Positions 49,100-57,903 of a DNA stretch of 64,000 nt are shown piece after piece. The stretch's first letter is position 1, and the number at the start of each line of letters is the position of its first letter. This DNA comes from DATMNR01 sp963702765 (GTDB taxonomy: Bacteria; Chloroflexota; Ktedonobacteria; Ktedonobacterales; Ktedonobacteraceae). A model generated the notes under the pieces. The model searched no databases, was not told the origin of the DNA, and worked only from the letters and a program-made list of their open reading frames with translations. Both the position numbers and the translations under genes were made by a program. The stretch spans positions 17,511 to 81,510 of the forward strand of contig CAVPEB010000073.1 of assembly GCA_963702765.1 (NCBI GenBank), read 5' to 3'.

Positions 49100-50908
49100 A
49101 TTGCGTCTGTAGTGTGCGTCCGTGTTGTATGTCCATATGGCACGTATGGCAGAGGACCAGCGTTTTGCGTACTGCGTGCGGCCATGATCTGGACCAAAGC
49201 GGCTTCTCTCGGCCTGTGTATTGTTCCAGGTCTTTGAGCGCCCGGATGTGATGCACCTCGATTTTATCGGTCATGCGAGTCGCCTACACATTGCTCACAC
49301 ACCTGGGCCAGAAGCCGTTGTTCTAGTTCTGATCGTTTCCACTGAGTGTTGCTGTATACTGGTCCTTTATGGGCGCGCTGGCATCCCAGGTAAGCGGGAT
49401 GCCTCCCCATGTAGCTACCAGTGGCTTCTTTACTTCGCGTGGGACGGTGACTTGAAGAACTTTGTATTTCCTCCCTTCTACTTCTATTTCTGTTCTGTAC
49501 TTGTCGAATATCTTCGATCACCGTTGTTTTGTGTTTGTGGGCTAAGGTCTTCGACGAGCGATGGTCTCCATGACCCACTTAAGTTTGTGGAGTGTATGGA
49601 GGTTGTAGGCCATCTGGTAATAGTTGACCTAGCCCCCGATATTCAAACTGATACGTTGCGACGATCGTGAAGTCGCTTTCATTGAGCAGTTCTGACCGAT
49701 GGGCGGGCTTGCCTTTTCGCATGTATCGCTTGCATTTGTCTTCAATGACGTTTCTGGGACTTTCAGGCCGATTTCTCCATTGACTTTGCGAGCCTTTGTG
49801 TACCGTTTTTGTCGGGGGTTTGTTTGGTATCGCTTTGTATGGTGGTGATTTCGTAGTTGAGAAATTTGGCTGCGCTGTCCCGCGTATGGGTTATCAACGT
49901 TTTTTCCTCCGATAGCTCTGAATTTGAGTTCTTTGCACAAGAATGTTCGGAGTCGTTGTTTGATTGCCTCTGCCTCTTCTCTTGGTCCCACGAATGCTAA
50001 CGCAAAATCATCAGCATATCTACAATACCTGAGTTGCCGGTAATCGGGGTCTTGAGGGTCGATTGAGGAAAGTTTCTGCGCCTGCTGTTTGATCTTTTGA
50101 GCAGCCTCCTTCTGCCCTTTCTTTCGTTAGTTTCCGGGCGCGGTTTATCAGGCGAGTATAGGCCTGATGGAGTTTCCTTTTGCTTCCCTTGTTGTGCAGT
50201 GGCATGAGTTCGTTCTCTACAAACCTGTCGAGTTTGTTCAGCAGGATATTGGAGAGGACTGGGCTGAGTATCGAGCCTTGTGGAACTCCGCTCAACGTTT
50301 TGTTCAGCTTCCAATCCTCCATGTACCCCGCGTCCAGAAGCTTTTTCACGAGATTGAGGAATTGCCCATCCTGGATATGCTCAGCGAGTGCTGAGATGAT
50401 GAGATCGTGATCGAGGCTGCCAAAGCAGTCTGCTATATCGCCCTCGATGATCCAGGCGGTGCCCTTCCAGGTGTGGTAAATCTCTCTCAGGGCCGTGTGA
50501 CATCCCCGTTCTAGATCGGAAACCGTGGGAGTGGTCGCTGAATGTCCCATCAAAATAGGCATCCAGAATCATTCTCATGACCTCCGCTAGGAGCTTGTCG
50601 CTCCAGACGGGCATACCAAGCGGTCTCTTTTTCCCGTTCTTCTTCAAGATGTAGGTTCGTCTCGCTGGTTGCCATTGATACCGTTCCTGCCTCAGCGCTT
50701 GAATGATGGTATCAAAGGTGTCCAGCGAGGTGCTGTCAGCCGTTTCTTCCGTCACACCGGGCGTCATCGCGCCAGCGTTACGGTAGATGCGACCGTAAGC
50801 CGAGAGGTACAGGTTTGTGTTGTAGAGTTGCCGGTAGACGCGTTGTAATGGCAAGCCGCGCTTGCCGCGCTCACGGAGAAGCCCTACGTACGTTTCGGTT
50901 GTCTGCAA
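49100..50908 (-). pseudogene. ltrA: Group II intron-encoded protein of the outer intron, heavily frameshifted
   Basis: A TTG at 50908 (LQTTETYVGLLRERGKRGLP) matches the start of the inner intron's protein. RT motifs follow in several frames: FSDHSHGFRS, then from about 50515 RGCHTALREIYHTWKG, IIEGDIADCFGSLDH, SGVPQGSILSPVLSNILLNK. Next is YCRYADDFALAFVGP near 50000, and then broken X-domain pieces. The HNH tail (KIEVHHIRALKDLEQYTGRE, CHTCHMDIQHG) ends near 49130. At least four frameshifts make it a pseudogene, more decayed than the inner copy. Confidence 0.82.
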
Positions 50909-51495
50909 TTTCGCATACCTCCATGTGTTAGAGACTTCCTGATACCTTCCCTCTGTGTGGGTATCAATCACACACTCTGGCCCTCCTTCGAGGGCTGCCC
51001 CTTCATTCCCCTTGGAGCGTCGTTGCTCTTCGAGTCCTTACTATGGGGGTTCCGTCGCCATGCATCTCTCGACGTGTAGGCGATCCCGCTTTTGCGCATA
51101 TGAAACGTGTAGTGTGTTTAGGTGCCCGTTTGTTCCCTATCGGGTTCATTCCCCGCCATACATCGGAGAGAGTATTGGGATTGCTAAAATGACGTAGCAA
51201 CCTGTTTGCCGCATGGGCAAACGACATGCGGTTTTCCGATGTCGCCATTACAGACATGGTTTGACGGATGGTGGATCTCATCATGCGAGAACTAGAGTTT
51301 AGCAATTGACCAGCTTCACCATGCACACAGGACTTGCGGGTCTACGGAATACATGCCTTCTTCCGTCTCCCGCTTTACGAGCATGCTGCTGTCCGCCTTT
51401 GACTTTCGTCGCCGGGTAAGCTCTTGTCCTAGAGGTGTTCACTCTCTCCCTCTCCCGTGTTTCACGGGGATTTCATATGCACCGATGCGGCGCAC

Positions 51496-51934
51496 CTTGC
51501 CCTCCACGCTATCGATGCCTCTGCCTGTACTACGAAACCGCACTCGGCTTGGCCTTGCCTGCACAGACCCGATTAGCAGCTTGATAGGCGCGTGTAGCGA
51601 GGGTCTGAGCCATGGTGCTATCGATGTGATCGGCGATCCAGGAGACACGGGCAGACCTGGCATACTCGTGCATCTCATATTCTGAGAAGCGGTATTTTGT
51701 GCGTAAGGCAGAAAAAGCCTGAGCGCGTTTCTGTTTGTGCGAGCGTGGGATAGTCCTCGCCTTGTTCCATGCAGGATCATTGCGCATGCACCGGAGCCGC
51801 TTCATGGCTTCAGAAAGCAGAGCGTTATACAGGCACCGAGCCGCTTCCAGGTGCGCACGTACATGGCGTTCCTGGCTCCAATCGACCTGGAGAGGGAGTT
51901 CAAGAAGAAAGGTCGGTGTCTTTGCGCGCTTCAT
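51496..51934 (-). pseudogene. tnpB: TnpB 5' exon (wedge/REC part), one frameshift
   Basis: The start MKRAKTPTFLLELPLQVDWS is at 51934, followed by the N-terminal TnpB helices (ARCLYNALLSEAMKRL, AFSALRTKYRFSEYEMHEYA, AYQAANRVCAGKAK). Near 51545 one extra base shifts the frame, and VRFRSTGRGIDSVEGK continues in the next frame up to the intron boundary at 51495. The reading continues in the exon at 46545. With the introns removed the protein would be about 520-535 residues. Confidence 0.75.
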
Positions 51935-52288
51935 GACTTGCTTTGCCTTCCGATGCAGAGTATCGCTTCAGAAAGAGACGGGACTGCTGCCCGTCCCTGG
52001 TGTCTTTCTACACTTTCACATGCCTACACAGCTATTCCAATTGGGCAGGCATCTTCTGGTAACTCGACGACGTACAGTTCGGAAATCAATTCGTGAGAAG
52101 CACCTCCGTGCTATGCAGTTAGGGCGATGAGGAGGATACCGTATCCGGCGCTCCGACTTCCATGAGTTTCTTCGCAAGCGTGAGACAATATAAGTTGATG
52201 ATCTTTCTTCATCCTGTGGAGAACACAGTACGAAAGAAGAGTGATGCTTCCCCTCCACCCACCCAGCCCGAAAGGAACGCCCATTCAT

Positions 52289-52310
52289 CCCCGCCTTAGA
52301 AAGAGCGGGG
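52289..52310. repeat. GC-rich hairpin of the IS605/TnpB end type
   Basis: CCCCGC and GCGGGG arms (52289-52294, 52305-52310) with a 10-base loop are followed by CTTTCTGG. Hairpins of this type are common at the ends of IS200/IS605-like elements. It lies between the tnpB 5' end and the AraM-like gene and may mark the left end of the tnpB element. The rest of 51935-52416 contains no recognised gene. Confidence 0.45.
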
Positions 52311-52416
52311 CTTTCTGGACCGTTCTCTGTAATATGCTTGTTGAAATTATTCGTTGACGGGTGGTGCGCTGCCCTGTATACTTCGTGCAAGAAGCATTCC
52401 GAAAGGTGTCTAAACA

Positions 52417-53826
52417 ATGACAAATACCACCTTTGCTGTTGATCCTGCGAATATAGGTGTTGTGAAGCGCTGGTTAGCAACACAGGACGATCCTCAAGAG
52501 CAATTACGTTCTATCAATATAGATGAAATCCTCATCGGTCCCGGCGTTTTACTGGATTTACCGTTTGTTTTGCAAAGAGCTGGTGTTAATCCTGGCTCGA
52601 AGGTCTTGTTGGTGGTGGACGAAACGCCAATGTTTCGCGAGGATGTCGACCTGAAGCGTTTTGTGCGTGATTTGCTCTATGTAGCCGGATACCATGAAAC
52701 GACGTGTCATCTGGAACATGACGAGTATGGATTGGTACACGCCGAATACGAACATGTTGAGGGGATTCTCTGGGGACTTGAGCCAGGTACAGCGCTCATT
52801 GCCCTTGGTTCAGGGACTGTAACCGATATCGCCAAACATGCAGCTTATCTTTTTGATCAGCAACATCCAGAGCTCTCGCCGATGGTATATATCTGCATTC
52901 CTACCGCCAATTCAGTGACTGCTTATGCCGCAAGTATGGCAGTGTTACTCAAGGATGGTGTGAAAAGAACGCTCCCATCGCGCTTTCCAACGGCGATCAT
53001 TTCGGACTTGCGCATACTTGCCTCGGCGCCAAAGGCCATGACGCTAGCGGGCCTGGGAGATTGTTGCGCTCGCTTCGTCGCGTATGGCGATTGGTATCTT
53101 GCCAGCGCGCTTGGCCTCGTCGATTTTTATAGCGAGGTTCCACTTGCGTTGCTCAATAACCTGGACAAGATTTTATTGGAGGCAGCTTCTGCTATTGGCC
53201 AGCGATCACATAAAGGGGAAGCAATCCTGGCACGCGCACTCTTGCTTGCCGGTATTGCCCAATCAGTGGTCAATATGTCTGCTCCTATCTCAGGTTCCGA
53301 GCATGTGACTTCGCATGTACTGGATATGATTGCTAGCCATTATCACCGCGGCCTTGCTCTACATGGCGCTCAGGTTGGTGTAGCCACGCTTACTGCAGCG
53401 CGGCTCTACCAGAATTTCCTGGATACGTTCAATCCGAGAGCGGTCCGTTTCGATACCTGCTATCCAAAACCTGAGCATATGAAAGCGCATATTTACGAGC
53501 TCTTCGAGGAGGTTGACTCAACTGGAGCAATGGCTGAGGAATGCTGGCGCGATTACAGTAAAAAACTGGCTCAATGGCAAGACAATCGTGTCCTCTTCGA
53601 ACAATTCTGCCAATCCTGGCATGACCTACATCGTGAAAAGCTCGCGTCACTTGTGTGTCCACCCACAATAGTGCAACAAATTCTTGCCAACGCCGGTGCC
53701 CCTCTCATTCCACAAGATCTGGAACCTCCAATCAACTGGCAAGAATACGATTTCGCTGTCAATAATGGCCACTTCATCCGTGAGCGCTTCGTGCTTAGCG
53801 ATTTATTATATTTTCTTGGTGCATAA
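52417..53826 (+). CDS. AraM/EgsA-like sn-glycerol-1-phosphate dehydrogenase
   Basis: A 469-residue iron-containing alcohol dehydrogenase-like enzyme. The NAD loop is in ALGSGTVTDIAKHAA, the metal ligands are Asp in GLGDCCAR, His in SEHVTSHVLD and His in ALHGAQVGVAT, and the substrate-binding segment is IPTANSVTAYAASMA. The closest named group is AraM/G1PDH, which reduces dihydroxyacetone phosphate to sn-glycerol 1-phosphate, the stereoisomer used in archaeal lipids and in some bacterial heptaprenylglyceryl lipids. It appears single-gene, 53 bp ahead of a Y-family polymerase gene. Confidence 0.87.
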   Translation: MTNTTFAVDPANIGVVKRWLATQDDPQEQLRSINIDEILIGPGVLLDLPFVLQRAGVNPGSKVLLVVDETPMFREDVDLKRFVRDLLYVAGYHETTCHLEHDEYGLVHAEYEHVEGILWGLEPGTALIALGSGTVTDIAKHAAYLFDQQHPELSPMVYICIPTANSVTAYAASMAVLLKDGVKRTLPSRFPTAIISDLRILASAPKAMTLAGLGDCCARFVAYGDWYLASALGLVDFYSEVPLALLNNLDKILLEAASAIGQRSHKGEAILARALLLAGIAQSVVNMSAPISGSEHVTSHVLDMIASHYHRGLALHGAQVGVATLTAARLYQNFLDTFNPRAVRFDTCYPKPEHMKAHIYELFEEVDSTGAMAEECWRDYSKKLAQWQDNRVLFEQFCQSWHDLHREKLASLVCPPTIVQQILANAGAPLIPQDLEPPINWQEYDFAVNNGHFIRERFVLSDLLYFLGA

Positions 53827-53879
53827 AATACATTTTTAGGGTATAATAGATTATACAAAAGATATGCCAGAAGGCTACT

Positions 53880-55295
53880 ATGCAACATTACGATTTGAAC
53901 ATCCCAACAACAAATACTCCACAGACAAACAATATACTCACTGAACGACAATCTGCGGAACTCAACAAAGAAATGCAAGACGCGGCTCGCGCAGCAGAAC
54001 GCGCGCGCCTACGTCAAGGCATTATGCATGTGCGTATACGCCACTTTTATTGCACGTTAGAGGAGATGTTCGACCCTGCGCTTCGCGGACAGGCATTTGT
54101 AGTGGGCACCGGTACCGGGCGTCCAAACGAGCCTGGTCGTGTCATAGATGTTTCACCTGCTGCATTACGCCTGGGAGTCAGCCCTGGCATGCCCCTGCGT
54201 CGTGCGTATCGCCTTGCCCCGAGAGCACGCTTCCTTCCGGCTTCTTATGACCAATATCAACCGGTGCTGTTAAAGTTGCGCGAGCGATATCGGGCCTATT
54301 CGCGTATTATTGAGACAATACCTGTTGCTGATGCATTCATTGATTTGCGTGGTTGCGAATTGTCCTTCGATTCTCCGGTCACCCTGGCCGAGCGGCTTTG
54401 TGCAGAGATAGCGGATATGCACCTGTCAGCGCTCATCGGCATTGCGAACGGTAAGGCAATTGCAGAACTCGCTGCTCTGATGAGTCGCAAGGATGGACGG
54501 CGAGGAGTGCTCTATATTCCTCAAGGCCGTGAAGCCTCATTCGTGCAAACATTACCCCTTTCGATGTTACTTCAGATGCGTGCCGCAGGGACAGGAATTC
54601 CAGGCGCCTTACCCGAATTAGGTGAACAGAATAGCCATGGCTCTCGTCCGCCTGAAATTGAAGGCAAGAGTGAAAATATAGATTCAGTGGCAGTTGCAGA
54701 ACTTGTGGCGCATCTGAAAGATTTTGGTGTCACAACATTCGCGCAGGTTGCAACATTAACTGAAGAAGGCTTGAACCGGCGACTGGGACGCCTCGGTGGC
54801 TGGTTGTACCATGTTGCAAGTGGTCAGGACTCCAGTCTTGTCGTTCCTGATTCTCCCCCGCTGAGCCAGAATGCCCGCGTGCGTCTTCACCATGCCGCCG
54901 ATGCCGACGAAACCTGTGCAGCTATTCGCAAACTCGCGAACTATCTCGGAGAGCGACTGCGCGAGCAGCGGCTCAAGGGTCGTATTATTGCTCTCATGCT
55001 CTGGCCAAATCGCCTGGTGCGCCAGGAAACACGTAAACTTGTCATCGCCGAAGATGGTGAAGAGGTAGCAGTGACATCTGCTGAAGATACAGTTGGTGGG
55101 CAAATGATACTCTCAAACCATACCGATGATCCCGATGTGATTGCACATCACGTGCTCATGCTCTTCGCGCATTATCATCGTCCTGGTAATAGCTACCTGC
55201 AAGTGCAGGTGCGTATCGGTGATATTATAGCTGTAACTCCAACGTATTATCCACCTCCAGTGCGGACCCGAGGCAGACCTACACGTAAACTCTAA
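53880..55295 (+). CDS. Catalytically altered Y-family DNA polymerase paralogue (ImuB-like)
   Basis: A 471-residue protein with the DinB/UmuC fold: a palm start at about residues 48-75 (MHVRIRHFYCTLEEM, where active enzymes have HxDMDxFFASVE), fingers (DVSPAALRLGVSPGMPLRRA), a second palm motif PVADAFIDLRG, and HhH and little-finger regions to about 450. The usual first-motif Asp positions are Arg, and the SIDEA carboxylates read VADA, so all metal ligands are replaced. ImuB, the non-catalytic partner in ImuA/DnaE2 mutagenesis, has the same property. No imuA or dnaE2 is visible here. The N-terminal about 40 residues are unusual and charged. Confidence 0.82.
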   Translation: MQHYDLNIPTTNTPQTNNILTERQSAELNKEMQDAARAAERARLRQGIMHVRIRHFYCTLEEMFDPALRGQAFVVGTGTGRPNEPGRVIDVSPAALRLGVSPGMPLRRAYRLAPRARFLPASYDQYQPVLLKLRERYRAYSRIIETIPVADAFIDLRGCELSFDSPVTLAERLCAEIADMHLSALIGIANGKAIAELAALMSRKDGRRGVLYIPQGREASFVQTLPLSMLLQMRAAGTGIPGALPELGEQNSHGSRPPEIEGKSENIDSVAVAELVAHLKDFGVTTFAQVATLTEEGLNRRLGRLGGWLYHVASGQDSSLVVPDSPPLSQNARVRLHHAADADETCAAIRKLANYLGERLREQRLKGRIIALMLWPNRLVRQETRKLVIAEDGEEVAVTSAEDTVGGQMILSNHTDDPDVIAHHVLMLFAHYHRPGNSYLQVQVRIGDIIAVTPTYYPPPVRTRGRPTRKL

Positions 55296-55313
55296 GCAAT
55301 TGACACATCAGAA

Positions 55314-56144
55314 TCAACTATTACTTCTGATTTGCTTCAATTTCTCAAGTTCCCTCTGTCCTCGTGCCTCCAATTCAGTCTTCCACTCATCCTTATATTG
55401 CCGCATGCGGTGTACAATCGTATGTGCTACTGCCAGATTGCGATACCATTTATGATTTCCGGGAACTATGTACCATGGCGCACTGTCCGAACTGCACATC
55501 GAGAGGGCATCCTGGTAAGCTTGCTCATACTCTTTCCAATTCTTCCGATCCTCCCAATCCTCGGCAGAAAGTTTCCAGGACTTATCTCTATCCTCTTCGC
55601 GTGCCAGCAAACGTCGCTCTTGCTCGTCGTAGCTAATATGCAAAAAGAATTTTAGCAGGATCATTCCGTTTTTCGATAGCAGTTGTTCGAAGTGATTGAT
55701 TTCTTCGTAGCGGCCACTCCACACTTTTTCCGGCACCAGCTTATTAACTCGCGCAACCAGCACATCCTCGTAATGTGAACGATTGAAGATACCCATTTCG
55801 CCTAGAGCAGGCGTGACCTTATGCACGCGCCAGAGAAAATCGTGAGCGAGTTCTTCCTGTGTTGGAGCTTTAAACGAATGCACAAAACATCCCTGTGGAT
55901 TGACATGCGAAAGCACATGCCGGATCGTACCGTCTTTACCGCTTGTATCCATCCCTTGCAAGACCACCAGCAGGCTATTCTTTTGAGCGGCTGAGAGTAA
56001 CTCTTGTAACTCGCTCAGCTCATTACTCAGTTCCTGCAACTTTTGATCAGCAGAAACGTGATCTTCATACGTATCGGTATAATCTGCATCATAATCCTTT
56101 AATTTAACTTTGCTGCCTGCATCCACTTTCCAAACGTGATTCAT
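55314..56144 (-). CDS. Polyphosphate kinase 2 family protein
   Basis: A 276-residue PPK2. Walker A GMDTSGKDGT is at residues 64-73, Walker B-type FNRSHYEDVLVARV follows, and the lid reads KNWKEYEQAYQDAL. PPK2 enzymes transfer phosphate between polyphosphate and nucleoside mono- or diphosphates; this length matches the class I/III group. The start was set at 56144 (MNHVWKV), since the longer frame adds a basic stretch without a ribosome site. It is convergent with the Y-family gene, with 18 bp between their ends. Confidence 0.92.
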   Translation of the reverse strand: MNHVWKVDAGSKVKLKDYDADYTDTYEDHVSADQKLQELSNELSELQELLSAAQKNSLLVVLQGMDTSGKDGTIRHVLSHVNPQGCFVHSFKAPTQEELAHDFLWRVHKVTPALGEMGIFNRSHYEDVLVARVNKLVPEKVWSGRYEEINHFEQLLSKNGMILLKFFLHISYDEQERRLLAREEDRDKSWKLSAEDWEDRKNWKEYEQAYQDALSMCSSDSAPWYIVPGNHKWYRNLAVAHTIVHRMRQYKDEWKTELEARGQRELEKLKQIRSNS

Positions 56145-56169
56145 TAAATGCTCTCTCTTTCTACTTTTT

Positions 56170-56279
56170 AGACTCTGCTCCAATTTTCATAGGCACATGT
56201 ATGCGAGCACACATTTCCACTGAATTTCGTTGTTGCTGCTTCCATCCCAACTGCCTCAATACCAGGGGTATTTTTGGTC
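56170..56279 (-). ncRNA. Candidate omegaRNA 3' part / right end of the second tnpB element
   Basis: Just after the tnpB stop the minus strand can fold AATACC-CCT-GGTATT (near 56258-56272). A short structured right end with the guide beyond it is expected for TnpB systems. The exact end was not determined. Confidence 0.3.
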
Positions 56280-57467
56280 TTACGTCAAGTCCACAGCCGA
56301 GTTAACGTCCGCGTCTGAGCCAATACCGCTGACGGCTTGATCAACGAGCCCGATCAAGCGCAGGGCTTCGTATAAGATGTTCAAGGCTGCGTTGTGATCT
56401 CGATCTTGCGAGAATCCACAATAGGCGCACTTGGGGTTCTGGCATATGAAGCTACGATCTGAGAGCCCCATCGCTTCCCACTTCCACCCGCACGCGTGGC
56501 AGGTTTTGCTCGAGGGAAAGAAACGTCCCACCTGGATCGCCTGCCCACCACGCTGTCGCACCTTGTTTGTCAAGAGGTGCAACAGCGTGCCCAGTGCAGC
56601 ATCGGAGAATGAGCGTGACAAGTGTCTGTTCTTGAGCAGCCCTTTGAGATTGAGGTCTTCAATGCCAATGATCCCATAGCAACTGGCGAGTTGTGTCGTC
56701 ACCTTGTGGAGCACATCGTCTCTCATACATGTGATCTGATAGTGCAGTCGAGCAACCTGGCGGCGGGCTTTCTCACGGTTCTTGGAGCCTTTGACACGCC
56801 GATGGAGACGTTTATTGGCCCGACGCAGCTTACCTAGTGCCGTTTTGAGGAATGCTTGGTTCTCGTATTCCTCACCGGTGCTCAAGGTTGCCAATCGGTT
56901 GAGGCCCACATCGATGCCTACGGCGTGCGTACCCTGGTGCCATGTCTCAGGAGGAGGATCCTCCAATTCGACAGTAATGCTCGCAAACCACCAATCGGCG
57001 GTTTTGGTGATCCGTACGCCGGCCACCTTGCCTTGGAAGCGTAGGTTCTCCGCCATATTGACCCACCCAAGTTTGGGGACCCAGATACGATGATCACCCA
57101 GCTCGCATTGATCATTGGCGAGGTAGAACGAGGCGCGCGCACGTTTTTTGCTTTTGAACCTGGGCCGACCTTTCTTTTTCCCGTTCTTTAGTCCTTCAAA
57201 GAACGCGGTGAACGCTTTGCCCAGGTCCAGAAAGGGTTGATCGGAGGCGTTTTTCGTCACTTCCCAGGTCCAAGGGAAGTGCTCCCGTCTGATGGCATTG
57301 AACTGCTTTTTGAGACCCAGCGCCGTCGGTTTCTCACCTGCTGCATACTGCCTGTTCCATTCCGCCAGTGCCCAGTTCCACACGAAGCGGCTGGTGCCTG
57401 CGGCTCGGACAAAGTAATTGGCTTGCTCAGCAGTGGGATTCAGGCGGATCTTGTGCGCGCGAATCAT
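56280..57467 (-). CDS. tnpB: TnpB, RNA-guided nuclease of an IS200/IS605-type element
   Basis: Intact 395-residue TnpB. The start MIRAHKIRLNPTAEQANYFV at 57467 follows AGAAGGA. RuvC carboxylates are present: Asp186 in HAVGIDVGLNRLA, Glu270 in GIIGIEDLNLKGL, Asp357 in DRDHNAALN. The zinc finger has Cys323, Cys326, Cys342 and a CxxC at 347/350. No tnpA accompanies it, so the element moves in trans or is fossil. It differs clearly from the split tnpB at 45-52 kb, so the window holds two unrelated TnpB lineages. Confidence 0.9.
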   Translation of the reverse strand: MIRAHKIRLNPTAEQANYFVRAAGTSRFVWNWALAEWNRQYAAGEKPTALGLKKQFNAIRREHFPWTWEVTKNASDQPFLDLGKAFTAFFEGLKNGKKKGRPRFKSKKRARASFYLANDQCELGDHRIWVPKLGWVNMAENLRFQGKVAGVRITKTADWWFASITVELEDPPPETWHQGTHAVGIDVGLNRLATLSTGEEYENQAFLKTALGKLRRANKRLHRRVKGSKNREKARRQVARLHYQITCMRDDVLHKVTTQLASCYGIIGIEDLNLKGLLKNRHLSRSFSDAALGTLLHLLTNKVRQRGGQAIQVGRFFPSSKTCHACGWKWEAMGLSDRSFICQNPKCAYCGFSQDRDHNAALNILYEALRLIGLVDQAVSGIGSDADVNSAVDLT

Positions 57468-57654
57468 GAACGGTCCTTCTTCAATGTACACCACACTCAA
57501 TGCTCCTCGCTTATTTTAGAACATTTCTTCTTCACATACAAGCAGCAAAAAGGTGCTCACGTTGCCAATGAGTGCCTATATTCTCCACTCTTTTCGTGAA
57601 TAGTTGCTTTCTCTAATCCGCGCGAGTGTGGGGGATTCTGACCCTTGACGGAGC

Positions 57655-57669
57655 GCGGGATATTCCCGC
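57655..57669. repeat. GCGGGA-TAT-TCCCGC hairpin upstream of tnpB
   Basis: A 6-bp perfect stem with a 3-base loop lies in the gap 57468-57903, upstream of tnpB and of the DUF4012 gene. It may mark the left end of the tnpB element. The rest of this gap shows no gene. Confidence 0.4.
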
Positions 57670-57903
57670 CTTGCCGCTGTCGGCATGAGTAAATGACCTG
57701 AATAGTTATGAAGTAATTGTGACAATCATATATCGTCTTTGCTCTAGTATGCAAACAAGTAACGTTCATTCTTGTTTGCGCGTTATAATACATGTTAAGG
57801 ATACAAGTATAAGGGGAAAGCTTATGTCCATTGACTGCTAGCGAGCAGGAAGCTGCAGTGTATTATTCTGTAATTTCTTTCTGCTCTCGTTGGGGTAATA
57901 TGT

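Larger units (their letters stand above)
46546..51495 (-). mobile_element. Outer group II intron (interrupts tnpB; itself interrupted)
   Basis: The 5' end GTGCGCC is at 51495, directly after the tnpB codon for the last residue of SVEGK. The first about 150 nt resemble the start of the inner intron. Its intron-encoded protein gene is at about 49100-50908. Domain V begins at 49056 (AAAGCCTGATGCGG, then CCGCACGTCCGGT) and is cut at 49024 by the inner intron. It resumes at 46599 with TTGAGGG, followed by a domain VI-like hairpin. The 3' end is near 46546 (CTACCTAC). The element is nearly 5 kb with the insert and about 2.5 kb without. Confidence 0.75.

Noticed and set aside
47289..51000. Retron or diversity-generating retroelement
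   Set aside because: The reverse transcriptases have the group II intron layout with maturase-type X region and HNH, and ribozyme ends GTGCGCC and domain V are visible. No msr/msd or template/variable repeats were seen.
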